Notes: a model not told the origin generated them from the letters alone. A DNA stretch of 64,000 bases from Bacteroides congonensis (GCF_900130125.1 NZ_FQXY01000010.1:682001-746000), one strand, 5' to 3'; positions 1 to 9,700 are shown, counted from the first letter of the stretch. Program-made: numbers and translations.

Positions 1-43
1 TAATTGCTGTCATCAGCAGGATAATACGATAAAGAGGTTTCAT
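1..43 (-). CDS. N-terminus of a secreted protein, cut by window edge
   Basis: An ATG at 43 on the minus strand opens a frame reading MKPLYRIILLMTAI, which runs off the left edge. A basic start followed by a hydrophobic run is a typical signal peptide. The gene lies 69 bp downstream of the GH110 gene in the same direction, so it is probably another member of the same glycan operon. Nothing more can be said about its product. Confidence 0.55.
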   Translation of the reverse strand, partial: MKPLYRIILLMTAI

Positions 44-112
44 TGAAAGTCTACTTATAAAATGAGCTATGTTTTCCTGGCGGTAAATATAATAAATTCC
101 CCCCTGTTCCGG

Positions 113-1858
113 TTATTCCCATATGTTAATATGGTCGGAATCGCTGATTTTGAAAGGAGATTCATAGGTTCTTGCCGGAGGATAGTCCGCCGTTCTCTCT
201 ATTTTATTGTTTCTCCACAACAATCCGTCCACTCCATAGGCATGCAGTAACAATCCTTTATCAAATGTACGGAAAGTATTATTCGTTATGCGTATGTTCT
301 TATTATAGCGACTTTTCTCACATTCTTCATGAATACCAGCGGCAACATCTATCACAGCCTCTCCCCAAACTCCATAAAGACAGTTATCAAAGATATTGTT
401 ACGAATCACACAATCACTTACCCCTCCCTGCTCGAACCAGAAACTAGCATCCCCTTCGAACAATATCGCTGCACCGGGATTATGGAAGTAGTTGTTCTCC
501 ACCACTGTCTTACCACGACAGTTGAGCAGCATACCGCGTGCGCGGTTCCGGCGAATAGTATTCCCATAAATATGTATTTCCGGATAGGCACGTATCTCGG
601 CGATTGCATCACCCACTCCTGCACCGACAGACAAAGGTTCAGTGAGCTTTATACGGGTAAGGCTTTTATTTATACGTTCCGCTTCGAGCACTTTATTTCT
701 TGATTTAGTGATAAGACTCTTCCCGCCTACTATTTCTATTTCCTTCCCTTCTTTCAGGAAGTCAAAACCGAATTGCTGGCTGTGTTTGAGTTCAGCAACG
801 ACTATATCCGGCGCTTCAACGGCAACAATCTGCACATAAATACCGTGTATATTGGTAGCATCATCTTTCTGATTTTCAAAAAGATTATTCCCCAGTTCAA
901 TCTTACCTGTACAATTGGAGAAGTGAGTCGCGTCGGCTGTGCAACTTACCAACCGCCCTTCGGACGGAGTGACCCGACAACGAAGAACAGACACATTGTC
1001 TGTTCGTTGTCCCACTATTCCCATTCCACCCGAATGGTATATTGTCACTTCTTCGAACTTTATATTTCTGCTGTCGGTCAGGATAAAACCCGGATAATTG
1101 CGATGAGACGGAGCAAAAGTCATCACATTGCCGGGTATTCCTGTAAGACCGTCAAGATATACCCGAACTCTGCGGCCTCCCAATGAGTCGGCAGGCAACG
1201 GATTGCCATCAAGATAATAATCATGCACCATATAAGCAGTTTCTTTCTTCACCGGATCATATTCCAGTAGAGAGCCATAGGGGTAAACGCTCACCTTACT
1301 TACAGTGGTTTTCCGTTGTTCCTCACCCTGTCCGTCTGTAAACAGAAGTACCCCATTACTAATCCGGTAAGGATAGTTCTCCGGTATCTCTATATCAATA
1401 CCACGGGCGTGATTGGCAAGAATGATAGATTCCGAATGGAAAGAACGACTGCAATCTATCGAGAAATTACGAAAGAGAATGTTCGAAGAGTGTTCCACAA
1501 TAAAGGGATTCACAAATCCATGAAACACGAACTGTGAACCTTCTCCTTCAATAGTCAACTCCCTGAAATCCTCCAACAGGAATATTACACGCTTCAAGCC
1601 TTCGTCGTTATTGCTGACAAAAACATACTTATCTTTCCCATAGGCCGGATAAAAATGATAGTCCCCTTTCGGAAAAAACAAAGTAGCCCCCGGATAATGC
1701 CGGCACTCTTCAAGCGCTTTCTGCAAAGCCTGTACACAATCACTGCCACCAGATGAAGCCCCATAATCGAGTATATTGACCGTTTTACTTCCCAAACAGG
1801 AAACACTCCACACAAAAAGGAGTGCCCCTATCAACATTATCTTTGTTCTCATTATCAT
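113..1858 (-). CDS. GH110-family alpha-1,3-galactosidase (copy 1)
   Basis: Predicted exo-acting enzyme removing terminal alpha-1,3-linked galactose, a right-handed parallel beta-helix protein of 581 aa. A signal sequence covers residues 1-20, with Cys21 as a possible lipidation site. The GH110 signature is clear: SCTADATHFSNCTGKI at about 305-320, then QKDDATNIHGIY at 330-341. D309, D332 and D333 have the 23/24-residue spacing I recall for the catalytic Asp trio of characterised GH110 enzymes (D321/D344/D345 in a marine homologue). An Asn-rich beta-helix follows. ATG at 1852 is an alternative start. It lies 7 bp after the beta-helix gene and is co-transcribed with the SusCD operon. The paralogue at 4760-6490 shares the same motifs. 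Linkage specificity (blood-group B versus linear) cannot be read from sequence. Confidence 0.85.
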   Translation of the reverse strand: MIMRTKIMLIGALLFVWSVSCLGSKTVNILDYGASSGGSDCVQALQKALEECRHYPGATLFFPKGDYHFYPAYGKDKYVFVSNNDEGLKRVIFLLEDFRELTIEGEGSQFVFHGFVNPFIVEHSSNILFRNFSIDCSRSFHSESIILANHARGIDIEIPENYPYRISNGVLLFTDGQGEEQRKTTVSKVSVYPYGSLLEYDPVKKETAYMVHDYYLDGNPLPADSLGGRRVRVYLDGLTGIPGNVMTFAPSHRNYPGFILTDSRNIKFEEVTIYHSGGMGIVGQRTDNVSVLRCRVTPSEGRLVSCTADATHFSNCTGKIELGNNLFENQKDDATNIHGIYVQIVAVEAPDIVVAELKHSQQFGFDFLKEGKEIEIVGGKSLITKSRNKVLEAERINKSLTRIKLTEPLSVGAGVGDAIAEIRAYPEIHIYGNTIRRNRARGMLLNCRGKTVVENNYFHNPGAAILFEGDASFWFEQGGVSDCVIRNNIFDNCLYGVWGEAVIDVAAGIHEECEKSRYNKNIRITNNTFRTFDKGLLLHAYGVDGLLWRNNKIERTADYPPARTYESPFKISDSDHINIWE

Positions 1859-1865
1859 CTTGCCT

Positions 1866-3605
1866 TTATTTGTTTATCTTAATCAAATTATCCTTGTAAA
1901 CCAAATTCTTGTTATTTATCAGCCATACTGTACCAGCTTGGGTATTTTTCAATATCCGCCCATGTGTTCTACGAATGCTATCACTCACCACTACTGTATT
2001 GTGTTCCACTGTTCCTCCAACTATAGAGGTAAATATCATAGCAGGCTCCGGACTGTTAATGATAGTATTGTGCCGCACACAAATCTGCCGGAAACCTCCT
2101 GCCGGAACCACTTCATTACGGGCATTGATAGCTACCACACATAATGGAGCTGCCTGTTCGATACCATAAGATGAATTGGCAAACATACAATCGATAATCC
2201 GGTTGTTCTGTACAAGCACGTTGTGGGAAAATCCCGCCTCCAGCCAAACCAGTTCCGGTGCCAAAACGATTCCTCCTAACTCGCAGCCTACTACTTCATT
2301 ATTCTCAATCACTCCGTTAGAAGCTTTAATGAGAATACCCCGGGCACGTGTATGCCCCAATATATTATTGCGAAGTATAAAACCATTTCCTCCTCTTGTG
2401 AGAGAACTGACTACTCCACCATTATCGACATCAACTTTACTACTCAACGTCAAACGAGTGACATCGGAATGTTTACGTTTATCTACCGTAAAATGATACT
2501 TACTGTTGACTGCATCGAGGTCTTGCTGCGAAAAGTCGGTGGCTGTTTCCATCTTCAGCAATACACTTTCACCTGCAATACTTCCGTCGTATCTCACAAA
2601 ACGAAGTGTATCACCCGGCCTCATCTTAAGTTGACCGACAGATGAAACAACGTCGACAATAGTTCCTTTAGCGGTCATCACTTTATAGAAACTTGTATTA
2701 ATGGCAATACAATCATCCGCATGGTAACGGAAGATACAATTGGTTACAGTAGGTCCTACCACTGCTGCCTTACTATGAAAAGCGTCTGCGTTGATAGCTC
2801 TCAGGCGCGGGAAAGAGACACGAGGGTCATTCATCTTGCGGTCTATAACACATCCGTGATAAGAGTTTGCTTCACATTGGTCTTCAAAAAAGCCAAAACA
2901 GTTGCCCGACCATATAGTGACATTTTCCAAATGTACCTTTTTCGATTTGTACTGTACAATAGAATGAGGGCGCGTACCCGCCCCACTTTCCAATGTCATC
3001 GTCAGATAGTCTCCTACCTGCTCATTAGAGTCGGCATTGAAATTTTTCTTTGTAAAGCGAAAACGACGGTCACCGACACGTATTACAGAGGCAAAGTTTC
3101 CCCGCCAATAAGTGTAGAGATTCCTACGAAGTGTAAGGGTGGCAGGGTCAAATACCTGTATGCGGTCGGGTACAGTGGTAAGCAAACTTTCCATCGGATA
3201 CCCTGCCATAATCTCTACTTCCCACCACATACGGCGTTCTCTGTCCATGTTGACAATCGTGCCTTGTGTAAAGGGAAGGGGTTGGCAATCTATACTGAGA
3301 TTCTTCAGCACTACATTTTCACATTCTGTAATTTGTATAGCTTGCGAAGCCTTTCTGGTAATTATTTCCGAACCATTACAATCGATGACTACTCCGGAAA
3401 GTCCTTTTAAATGAAGCGGTTCTCCTCCTTCCAATGCCATATAATAGATTCCTGCCGGAATACTGATTTCTTTTTCTCCTGTACGCAGAGACTCATAAAC
3501 TATATCAGCAAAGTCTTTTTCCTGCACTTTCAGTTCCTGTGCATTAAGTACAGACAAAAAACAGCAAGCATAGCACGCTACCACCAAATATTTATAAAAA
3601 TTCAT
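1866..3605 (-). CDS. Secreted parallel beta-helix protein, probable glycosidase
   Basis: 579 aa, with a signal peptide (residues 1-22, cleavage near NAQ). The rest is a right-handed parallel beta-helix with repeated Asn-containing rungs such as NNILG, NNEVVG and NNRII. It is not an obvious GH110 by overall sequence, but the core motifs INADAFHS (271-278) and HADDCIAI (295-302) place D274, D297 and D298 at the same 23/24 spacing as in the two GH110 neighbours. ADDCIAI also recalls the GDDCIAI motif of GH28 polygalacturonases. The gene is 5 bp from the GH43 gene and 7 bp from GH110 copy 1, tightly inside the operon. I infer an exo-glycosidase of a divergent GH110/GH28-like type; a non-catalytic role is possible. 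Confidence 0.65.
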   Translation of the reverse strand: MNFYKYLVVACYACCFLSVLNAQELKVQEKDFADIVYESLRTGEKEISIPAGIYYMALEGGEPLHLKGLSGVVIDCNGSEIITRKASQAIQITECENVVLKNLSIDCQPLPFTQGTIVNMDRERRMWWEVEIMAGYPMESLLTTVPDRIQVFDPATLTLRRNLYTYWRGNFASVIRVGDRRFRFTKKNFNADSNEQVGDYLTMTLESGAGTRPHSIVQYKSKKVHLENVTIWSGNCFGFFEDQCEANSYHGCVIDRKMNDPRVSFPRLRAINADAFHSKAAVVGPTVTNCIFRYHADDCIAINTSFYKVMTAKGTIVDVVSSVGQLKMRPGDTLRFVRYDGSIAGESVLLKMETATDFSQQDLDAVNSKYHFTVDKRKHSDVTRLTLSSKVDVDNGGVVSSLTRGGNGFILRNNILGHTRARGILIKASNGVIENNEVVGCELGGIVLAPELVWLEAGFSHNVLVQNNRIIDCMFANSSYGIEQAAPLCVVAINARNEVVPAGGFRQICVRHNTIINSPEPAMIFTSIVGGTVEHNTVVVSDSIRRTHGRILKNTQAGTVWLINNKNLVYKDNLIKINK

Positions 3606-3610
3606 CGCTT

Positions 3611-4738
3611 TTATTTTATAGTGATTTTTTCAGTAGAAGGAGTAAATGGCCGGAGACTTCCATCTTCCCCGAAAGGGATAGGATCAATACAGAGTTTTCC
3701 CTGTGATTTACCACCCGATTCGCCACGGTAAGAGAACCATTCTTTTCCATCAGGTCCGGTAAATACGGCAATATGCCCGCCCAAGAAAATTTGTGGCTGC
3801 TTCACATAAGGTCCCCAAATATTATCAGCCATCGATACTCCCACCCAATAACCGGTAGTAAGTCCACTATTGTTATTCTCCGGTTCTTGTTCCTTCTTAT
3901 AAGGTGAACCGGTGAAAAGAACATATTTGTTTCCTCGCTTAATCATCCACGGGGCTTCCATATAGTCGGGACTGAAAGACAGACCGATATCGGCATTATC
4001 CCTGTTCACCACCTTCCGTCGCTCGCCCACCAGCTTAATGTCCCCCTTCTTTATACCCGACAGATCGGCTTCTTGAACAAATGTATCGCTAAAGGGCATT
4101 ACCGAATAGAACTTGCCATCCGTATCAGCAAAGAGATGTGTATCACACCCCGAACCGGGAAGCCAGGTAATATATTCATAAGGACCGGTAGGTTTATCTG
4201 CTACACCGACAAATCCGACATATCCCATTTCACCACGCACATTATATTCATCTTTTATCCAATTATCAGCATAAAATATAATGTAATATTTACCATTCAT
4301 CTTGCGTAATTCAGGAGCCCAGAAACGATGTTTATAAGGACAGTCTTCCGGTAGCTCACTCGACTTGACAATCCAATTTTCAAACTTCCAGTTCTTGAGG
4401 TCCTTCGATGAGTAAAGCCTGATACCCGGAGATGAATTCATGTCCGGCAACGCGGGATTGCGGCTAGTATGATGAGTAAACGGAAAATGAGTATATACAA
4501 GATAATATGTATCTCCGTCACGCATAATACACGGGTCACGCAATTCGGTTTTTATCTGCTCCTCTTGCCCGTTGAAATAGGGATACGAGAATGGAAGAGG
4601 ATTCTGGTACGTGAAAGGCAGCTGTGTCTGTGATTGTCCTTCTTCATTTTTCTCGCCTTTAGCATTGTTGCAACTGGTAAAGAGAATAATGCCAAACAGG
4701 CATGAAACCAGTAATGTAGAAGCCTTTAATACTTTCAT
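3611..4738 (-). CDS. GH43-family glycosidase, surface lipoprotein
   Basis: 375 aa single-domain five-bladed beta-propeller. The lipobox LFTSC (Cys23) predicts an outer-membrane lipoprotein. GH43 catalytic triad is visible: base D68 in ELRDPCIMRDG, pKa modulator D199 in GCDTHLFADTDGK, and acid E261 in YMEAPWMIKRGNKYVLF. A FWAPELRKMNGKYYII blade motif lies near 139. Family members are alpha-L-arabinofuranosidases, beta-xylosidases or exo-beta-1,3-galactanases; the subfamily cannot be set by eye. It lacks the C-terminal beta-sandwich of the two larger GH43 proteins in this operon. It sits between the GH110 copy 2 gene (21 bp upstream) and the beta-helix gene. Confidence 0.85.
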   Translation of the reverse strand: MKVLKASTLLVSCLFGIILFTSCNNAKGEKNEEGQSQTQLPFTYQNPLPFSYPYFNGQEEQIKTELRDPCIMRDGDTYYLVYTHFPFTHHTSRNPALPDMNSSPGIRLYSSKDLKNWKFENWIVKSSELPEDCPYKHRFWAPELRKMNGKYYIIFYADNWIKDEYNVRGEMGYVGFVGVADKPTGPYEYITWLPGSGCDTHLFADTDGKFYSVMPFSDTFVQEADLSGIKKGDIKLVGERRKVVNRDNADIGLSFSPDYMEAPWMIKRGNKYVLFTGSPYKKEQEPENNNSGLTTGYWVGVSMADNIWGPYVKQPQIFLGGHIAVFTGPDGKEWFSYRGESGGKSQGKLCIDPIPFGEDGSLRPFTPSTEKITIK

Positions 4739-4759
4739 AATCAGATTTTGTTTAGTTTA

Positions 4760-6490
4760 TTATTCTTTCTCAATGTCTACATGAACAGACCGTTCCATAA
4801 TGAAAGGTTCTACCTGTCGTGAGGAGAACGGGTAATCGTCCGAACGGATAATTTTATTATTTCTGAACACAAATCCATCCACCGAAACGGCACTCACTAT
4901 CCGGGAATCGACCAACCGGAATTCATTATTCTCCACCAACACATTCCGGTTGAAACGAGGTACATCTGCGGGTTCCGGTTCTTTTCCCGCATCCATCGAG
5001 ATAATTGCCCTCCCCCAGTTACCGAACATACAGTTATCGAATATATTGTTGCGTATGGTCATATTGCTTACTCCACCCTGTTCAAACCAGTATTGTGAAT
5101 CACCTCCCGTCATTATTGCCGCTCCACCGATATGAAATGTACATCCCTCTACCAATATATTGGTGCGCGACCCCAACAAGACTCCCCTTGCACGGTTTCG
5201 TCGACAAACGGTATTGCGCAGAACAATAGCGGGGGTTACCGTAGCACCGACAACATCATTTATCTTTATATTCTCCGGCAACCTGTCGGAAAAGGTAATT
5301 TCTGTGAAGTCTTTATTAAGCCGTTTCACCAAGTCTATTTGAGCATGTGCATAAGTAACCATAGTTTTTGCATCTACCATCTCGACAGAATCCTTCGGGT
5401 TAAATATATCCATTCCTAACTGTTCATGATGAACCAGTTGCACAAGTAATTTATATGGGTTTATTTTCTTCTTAATCCGCATATAAATTCCGTGTATATT
5501 GGTGGCATCATCCATTTGGTTCTCGAACAGACAGCCTTCGATCCGTATCTTTCCCGTGCAATTGGAAAAATGGGTAGCATCAGCAGTACAACTCACGACC
5601 TTACCTGAAGGCGGGGTCACTACCATTTTACGAACAGTCAAATTCTTGCTCATTTGAGCAATGAATCCCATGCCACCACTATTATACATTGTTATGTTAT
5701 CTACCTCAATGTCTTCACACCGATGTGCTACAATATTGGGAACTAAGCGATGATTAGGAGCAAAAACCATTTTGTTTCCCGGTGTGCCCTGAATATCGGG
5801 AATGTGCAAACGGACACTACATGGTCCGGTCTGTTCGGCTTTGAGATTATTACCGATATAATAATCCCGTGCCATGTAAGCAGTTTCTTTACGTATAGGA
5901 TCGAACTCTAACAGATTACCGAACGGATATTCAATTTTCCCTGTTTCATCATAAAACTTCAGACGTTCATTCTCCACTTTGAACGGGTATTCTTCGGAAA
6001 AAGAGACTTCCAGTTTACCATTTCCCACACTCAGAATCTCTCCTTCACTTTGAAAGGTTCTAGCAAAATTAATAGAGAAACCGGTTAACTTTACATTCCG
6101 GCAATTCTCTAGCACAAAAGGCAAGGTATATCCATGAAACACGAATTGTGCTCCGGAAGCCGAAATTTCGAAATCCGTCATTCCTTTGAGCAGGAAAGCA
6201 ACACTTTTCAAACCGTCATGATTGTTACTAATAAACAGATATGTCTCAAAGGTCTGTTTTGGATAGAAATCATATCTTCCCGGTTCAATGATAAGCTTTG
6301 CCACGCGATGTCCGGCACAATACTCCAATGCTTTGCGTATGAAGCCGGAAGCATCTTCACCAGTATCAGGTTTCAGCCCGAAAACAGAAGCATCAACCGT
6401 TTCGCCTTGTTTATGAACAGATGTACAAGCCATACAGAAAAGCACAGCAAGTGACACGGTAAGAATTCTTGTTATCACATTCTTTTTCAT
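4760..6490 (-). CDS. GH110-family alpha-1,3-galactosidase (copy 2)
   Basis: 576 aa from the ATG at 6490 (MKKNVITRIL). A longer frame back to 6550 would overlap the upstream GH43 gene and lacks a signal sequence, so 6490 is preferred, leaving 1 bp after the upstream stop. Signal peptide with Cys22 (FCMAC, a loose lipobox) suggests a lipoprotein. GH110 motifs are SCTADATHFSNCTGKI and NQMDDATNIHGIY, with D304, D327 and D328 in the same spacing as copy 1. Paralogous to the protein at 113-1858 over its whole length, so the operon carries two GH110 enzymes that may differ in aglycone or linkage preference. Confidence 0.85.
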   Translation of the reverse strand: MKKNVITRILTVSLAVLFCMACTSVHKQGETVDASVFGLKPDTGEDASGFIRKALEYCAGHRVAKLIIEPGRYDFYPKQTFETYLFISNNHDGLKSVAFLLKGMTDFEISASGAQFVFHGYTLPFVLENCRNVKLTGFSINFARTFQSEGEILSVGNGKLEVSFSEEYPFKVENERLKFYDETGKIEYPFGNLLEFDPIRKETAYMARDYYIGNNLKAEQTGPCSVRLHIPDIQGTPGNKMVFAPNHRLVPNIVAHRCEDIEVDNITMYNSGGMGFIAQMSKNLTVRKMVVTPPSGKVVSCTADATHFSNCTGKIRIEGCLFENQMDDATNIHGIYMRIKKKINPYKLLVQLVHHEQLGMDIFNPKDSVEMVDAKTMVTYAHAQIDLVKRLNKDFTEITFSDRLPENIKINDVVGATVTPAIVLRNTVCRRNRARGVLLGSRTNILVEGCTFHIGGAAIMTGGDSQYWFEQGGVSNMTIRNNIFDNCMFGNWGRAIISMDAGKEPEPADVPRFNRNVLVENNEFRLVDSRIVSAVSVDGFVFRNNKIIRSDDYPFSSRQVEPFIMERSVHVDIEKE

Positions 6491-6491
6491 C

Positions 6492-8057
6492 TTATTTGAT
6501 TCCTTTATACGAGAAATTTCTGAAAATAGCACTCCCTGTTCCCAAAGCATAAATACCGGGCCGTATGGTCATTCCACCAAAACTAGTCAGATTATTGACA
6601 AAATCGACACGCTTCCATGTATCTCCCCCATCTTTACTATACCAATAAAGTAAATCACCATGATCTTGGGAAAGCCTGAATCGAATTACGTCCCCGCAAT
6701 TTACATCGGCAATCTTTTCACGATGATAATCTCCTCCGGCAAGACGATATAGTGTATTACCATCCACCTCAAGTCCCAAATAATCATTGATTCCGGCATA
6801 CAGAATGAGTCCGCTACGTACTTTTTCCGAGGATTGCACAGTTACTTCTACCTGATAGTAATCATTCACCGGATCTATAACCAAAGGCCGACTGTCTGAT
6901 GGTGAATTACCTTCCGCTTTCAGTTGAAGAAAGCCACTACCGACAGTCACTCTCTTACGACTGTCTCCTTTAATAAGTTTCCACTGGAGTCCCAGTTTAT
7001 CTTCTCCAAAATTATCCGATAACCTCATCATTGTACCGACTTTGCTACCGTTTACCGGCTTTCTTATTCGTCCGGCGGGATCAACCCCTTCGGGTATTTT
7101 GTACCAACCGTCTGCTGTCCACTCCACAGGAAGCATCAGCACTTGCCGCCCCATGCTGCGCAGTTTATTTTCGTATGCATGAAAGATGATATACCATTCC
7201 CCTTCCGGAGTATCAATCAGTGTACCATGTCCCATCGAAGCCCATTTCGCTGAACGATCGGATGTTTTAACTATAGGATTGTAAGGGCTATGTTCCCAAG
7301 GCCCGTAAGGAGTATGCGAACGGGAGGTGGTAATCATGTGTCCTGTGGGAGGTCCCGCAGTCCCTCCCTGCGCCACTGTCATATAATACCAACCATTCCG
7401 GTAAGTCAATTTGGGCGATTCAAGGCAGAAACATTCTACAATCCAGTCCTTCGGGTATTGCCATCCTTCATAAACCTTTTTCTTAGGGGTAACAGCTTTC
7501 AAGCCATCGGAGGATAACTCTACCATATATCCTGCATCTACATGGAGATACCGCTTGCCATCCGGTGTGGCGATGTGTCCGGGATCGATGCCGGATACTC
7601 CCACATCTACCGGTTTGCTCCATGGTCCGGCAGGATCTTTGGCCGTAATTACGTACACAGTCCCACGATCCGGAACCGGTAGATAGATATAATAAAGTTC
7701 ACCGTGCTTAATGAAATCAGCTGCCCATACGGGAGTTCCAAAATCTTCGGTCAAAGCGTACGTCAACGGTTCCCAATTCACCAAATCACGCGAATGCCAT
7801 ATCAGCATACTGGGGGTACTATGAGTAGCCGTATGATTAGTCATATAATAATCTTTACCGACACGCAGCACTGTCGGGTCCCCCCAATCGCCCTTGAGAA
7901 TGGGATTCATATAATAACCGTCACCCTGATCTGCCTGCCAGGAATTCTCAGTGACCGTTATCATTCTGTCCGACTGCTGTGGCTGTGCATTAATATGTGT
8001 TGCTACAACAAGCGTCAGAAAGACTGCTGATAGAAACTTCATTTTACTTTTCATCAT
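6492..8057 (-). CDS. GH43 glycosidase with C-terminal beta-sandwich (tandem copy B)
   Basis: 521 aa from ATG at 8057 (MMKSKMKFLS). The open frame extends to a GTG at 8108, but that extension crosses an intercistronic hairpin and has no signal sequence. Signal peptide residues 1-24 (HINAQ). The GH43 propeller spans about 50-330: base D60 in GDWGDPTVLR, modulator D158 in GIDPGHIATPDGK, and acid E213 in ECFCLESPKLTYRNGWYY. The acid motif is LESPK rather than the common EGPH. Residues about 345-521 form a concanavalin A-like beta-sandwich of the type appended to GH43 xylosidases. Tandem paralogue of the next gene upstream. Predicted periplasmic arabinofuranosidase or xylosidase activity; substrate not determinable. 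Confidence 0.85.
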   Translation of the reverse strand: MMKSKMKFLSAVFLTLVVATHINAQPQQSDRMITVTENSWQADQGDGYYMNPILKGDWGDPTVLRVGKDYYMTNHTATHSTPSMLIWHSRDLVNWEPLTYALTEDFGTPVWAADFIKHGELYYIYLPVPDRGTVYVITAKDPAGPWSKPVDVGVSGIDPGHIATPDGKRYLHVDAGYMVELSSDGLKAVTPKKKVYEGWQYPKDWIVECFCLESPKLTYRNGWYYMTVAQGGTAGPPTGHMITTSRSHTPYGPWEHSPYNPIVKTSDRSAKWASMGHGTLIDTPEGEWYIIFHAYENKLRSMGRQVLMLPVEWTADGWYKIPEGVDPAGRIRKPVNGSKVGTMMRLSDNFGEDKLGLQWKLIKGDSRKRVTVGSGFLQLKAEGNSPSDSRPLVIDPVNDYYQVEVTVQSSEKVRSGLILYAGINDYLGLEVDGNTLYRLAGGDYHREKIADVNCGDVIRFRLSQDHGDLLYWYSKDGGDTWKRVDFVNNLTSFGGMTIRPGIYALGTGSAIFRNFSYKGIK

Positions 8058-8070
8058 CCTGATTTTTACA

Positions 8071-8116
8071 TTCAGCAAGTGCACTCCAACTCCTTTCAGA
8101 GAAAGCACTTGCTGAA
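8071..8116 (-). promoter_or_regulatory. Intercistronic hairpin between two GH43 genes
   Basis: Perfect 12-bp inverted repeat (TTCAGCAAGTGC at 8071-8082, its complement at 8105-8116) with a 22-nt loop, in the 73-bp gap between the tandem GH43 genes. No U-tract follows it on the minus-strand transcript, so it is more likely an mRNA processing or stabilising structure than a terminator. Confidence 0.6.
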
Positions 8117-8130
8117 CTTGAATTAATTAC

Positions 8131-9675
8131 CTAATCTAGACCTGTATATCTGAAACTTTTTACCTTGACCATTCCTTTACCCGAACCAAATACCCCAGGA
8201 CGTAATATTCCCCAATCCGACAATGCGTTATGGTGGAAACCGGACAAATCTCGAACAAAATCGGCTCTCGTCCACTCCTTCCCGTCGATACTCCAATAAC
8301 AAAGCAAGTCGTGATGGTCATTGACAATCTTCAGCCACACATGTTCACCCAAACCTCCGGCAAACTTCGACTTACCACCATGCGGAAAAAGCATACATAC
8401 ATTTCCATCTTCCAATGACATACCCACATAGTAGCGTTGGTTGTAATAAAATACCAGTCCACCTTCAGTACCTTTCGGAGCTATTATCTCAGCCTCTATT
8501 CCATAAAAATTATTCTGTGGCATCAACACTAAAGGATAAGTTTCGGAAGGAAATTTACTATCGCATCTTATATTCAAAGCATTATCTGCAACAGTAAATT
8601 TTGTTTTGTCAGCATTTTCTATGACCGACCACTGGCGCCCCAATACCGTTCCTCGGAAATCATCTGAAAGCTGCATACCATGTTGCACCGCAGTACCCTG
8701 AGGCTTTTTAATCGGAAGATCTACATCCACCCCGTTCGGTACGCGAAACCAACCGTCTTCTGTCCATTCTATCGGTAATAGTAGAGTCTGGCGACCGATA
8801 GTACGGTTTTCCCGTTCATAACCATGGAACATAATCCACCACTTACCATCCGGAGAATCAACCAATGTGCCATGCCCGGTAGAAACCCATTTAGAATCGC
8901 GGCGGGTATTCCTGATAATAGGATTGAAAGGACTGTTTTCCCATGGTCCGAAGGGAGTTCGAGAACGTGCGGAAATAGTCATGTGGCTAGTGGGCGGTCC
9001 TGCCGTTCCACCCTGAGCGGAAGTGAGGTAATACCAGCCATTCTTATACGTCAGTTTAGGAGATTCGAGGCAGAAACATTCTACAATCCAGTCGGAAGGA
9101 AACTTCCAGCCATCGTAAATATGTATCATCTCACCCGTTACACTCAACCCATCATCAGACAACGGGACGATATTGCCGCCCGACATATGCAAGTAGCGTT
9201 TTCCATCAGGTGCAACAACGTGTCCGGGATCTATCTCACCTATATTCAAGTCAACCGGATCGCTCCAAGGGCCACGCGGATCTTTTGCCGTTACCACATA
9301 ATTCTTACCATTTGCCGGGAAATAAATATAATAGATATCTTTATGCTTAATCATATCAGGAGCCCAAACGCTACCTACAAATTTATTAAGAGCATGTGCA
9401 ACGGGTTCCCAATTCACTAAATCACGGGAATGCCAAATAGTAAGCCCCGGCATATCAGTAAACGAAGAATGAGTCATATAATAGTCTTCACCGTCGCGTA
9501 TCACACTAGGATCGGCATAATTACCACACATCACCGGATTAAGAAAAGTCCCCCTTCCCGTGTCCGCCTTATAACGCCTCTCCATATGAGAAGTGCCGTC
9601 TTTCTGTGCACTGGTTATCGAAAACTGAGTGAACAAGGTTAACACCCCCAATAAACATATTACTCTTTTGAACAT
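8131..9675 (-). CDS. GH43 glycosidase with C-terminal beta-sandwich (tandem copy A)
   Basis: 514 aa, start ATG at 9675. Signal peptide residues 1-23 (ITSAQ). GH43 propeller with base D55 in GNYADPSVIRDG, modulator D149 in EIDPGHVVAPDGK, and acid E204 in ECFCLESPKLTYKNGWYYL. The following AQGGTAGPPTSHM stretch is shared almost exactly with the tandem copy downstream, as is the C-terminal lectin-like beta-sandwich (about 335-514). It is the first enzyme gene after the import and binding genes, separated from them by a hairpin-bearing 70-bp gap. The two copies probably arose by duplication and act on related linkages. Confidence 0.85.
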   Translation of the reverse strand: MFKRVICLLGVLTLFTQFSITSAQKDGTSHMERRYKADTGRGTFLNPVMCGNYADPSVIRDGEDYYMTHSSFTDMPGLTIWHSRDLVNWEPVAHALNKFVGSVWAPDMIKHKDIYYIYFPANGKNYVVTAKDPRGPWSDPVDLNIGEIDPGHVVAPDGKRYLHMSGGNIVPLSDDGLSVTGEMIHIYDGWKFPSDWIVECFCLESPKLTYKNGWYYLTSAQGGTAGPPTSHMTISARSRTPFGPWENSPFNPIIRNTRRDSKWVSTGHGTLVDSPDGKWWIMFHGYERENRTIGRQTLLLPIEWTEDGWFRVPNGVDVDLPIKKPQGTAVQHGMQLSDDFRGTVLGRQWSVIENADKTKFTVADNALNIRCDSKFPSETYPLVLMPQNNFYGIEAEIIAPKGTEGGLVFYYNQRYYVGMSLEDGNVCMLFPHGGKSKFAGGLGEHVWLKIVNDHHDLLCYWSIDGKEWTRADFVRDLSGFHHNALSDWGILRPGVFGSGKGMVKVKSFRYTGLD

Positions 9676-9700
9676 CTTTCTTTATGTTTTAATAATTATT

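Noticed and set aside
2721..3410. 229-codon plus-strand open frame
   Set aside because: It is wholly antisense to the well-supported beta-helix gene, has Cys/Arg-rich random composition and no start context.
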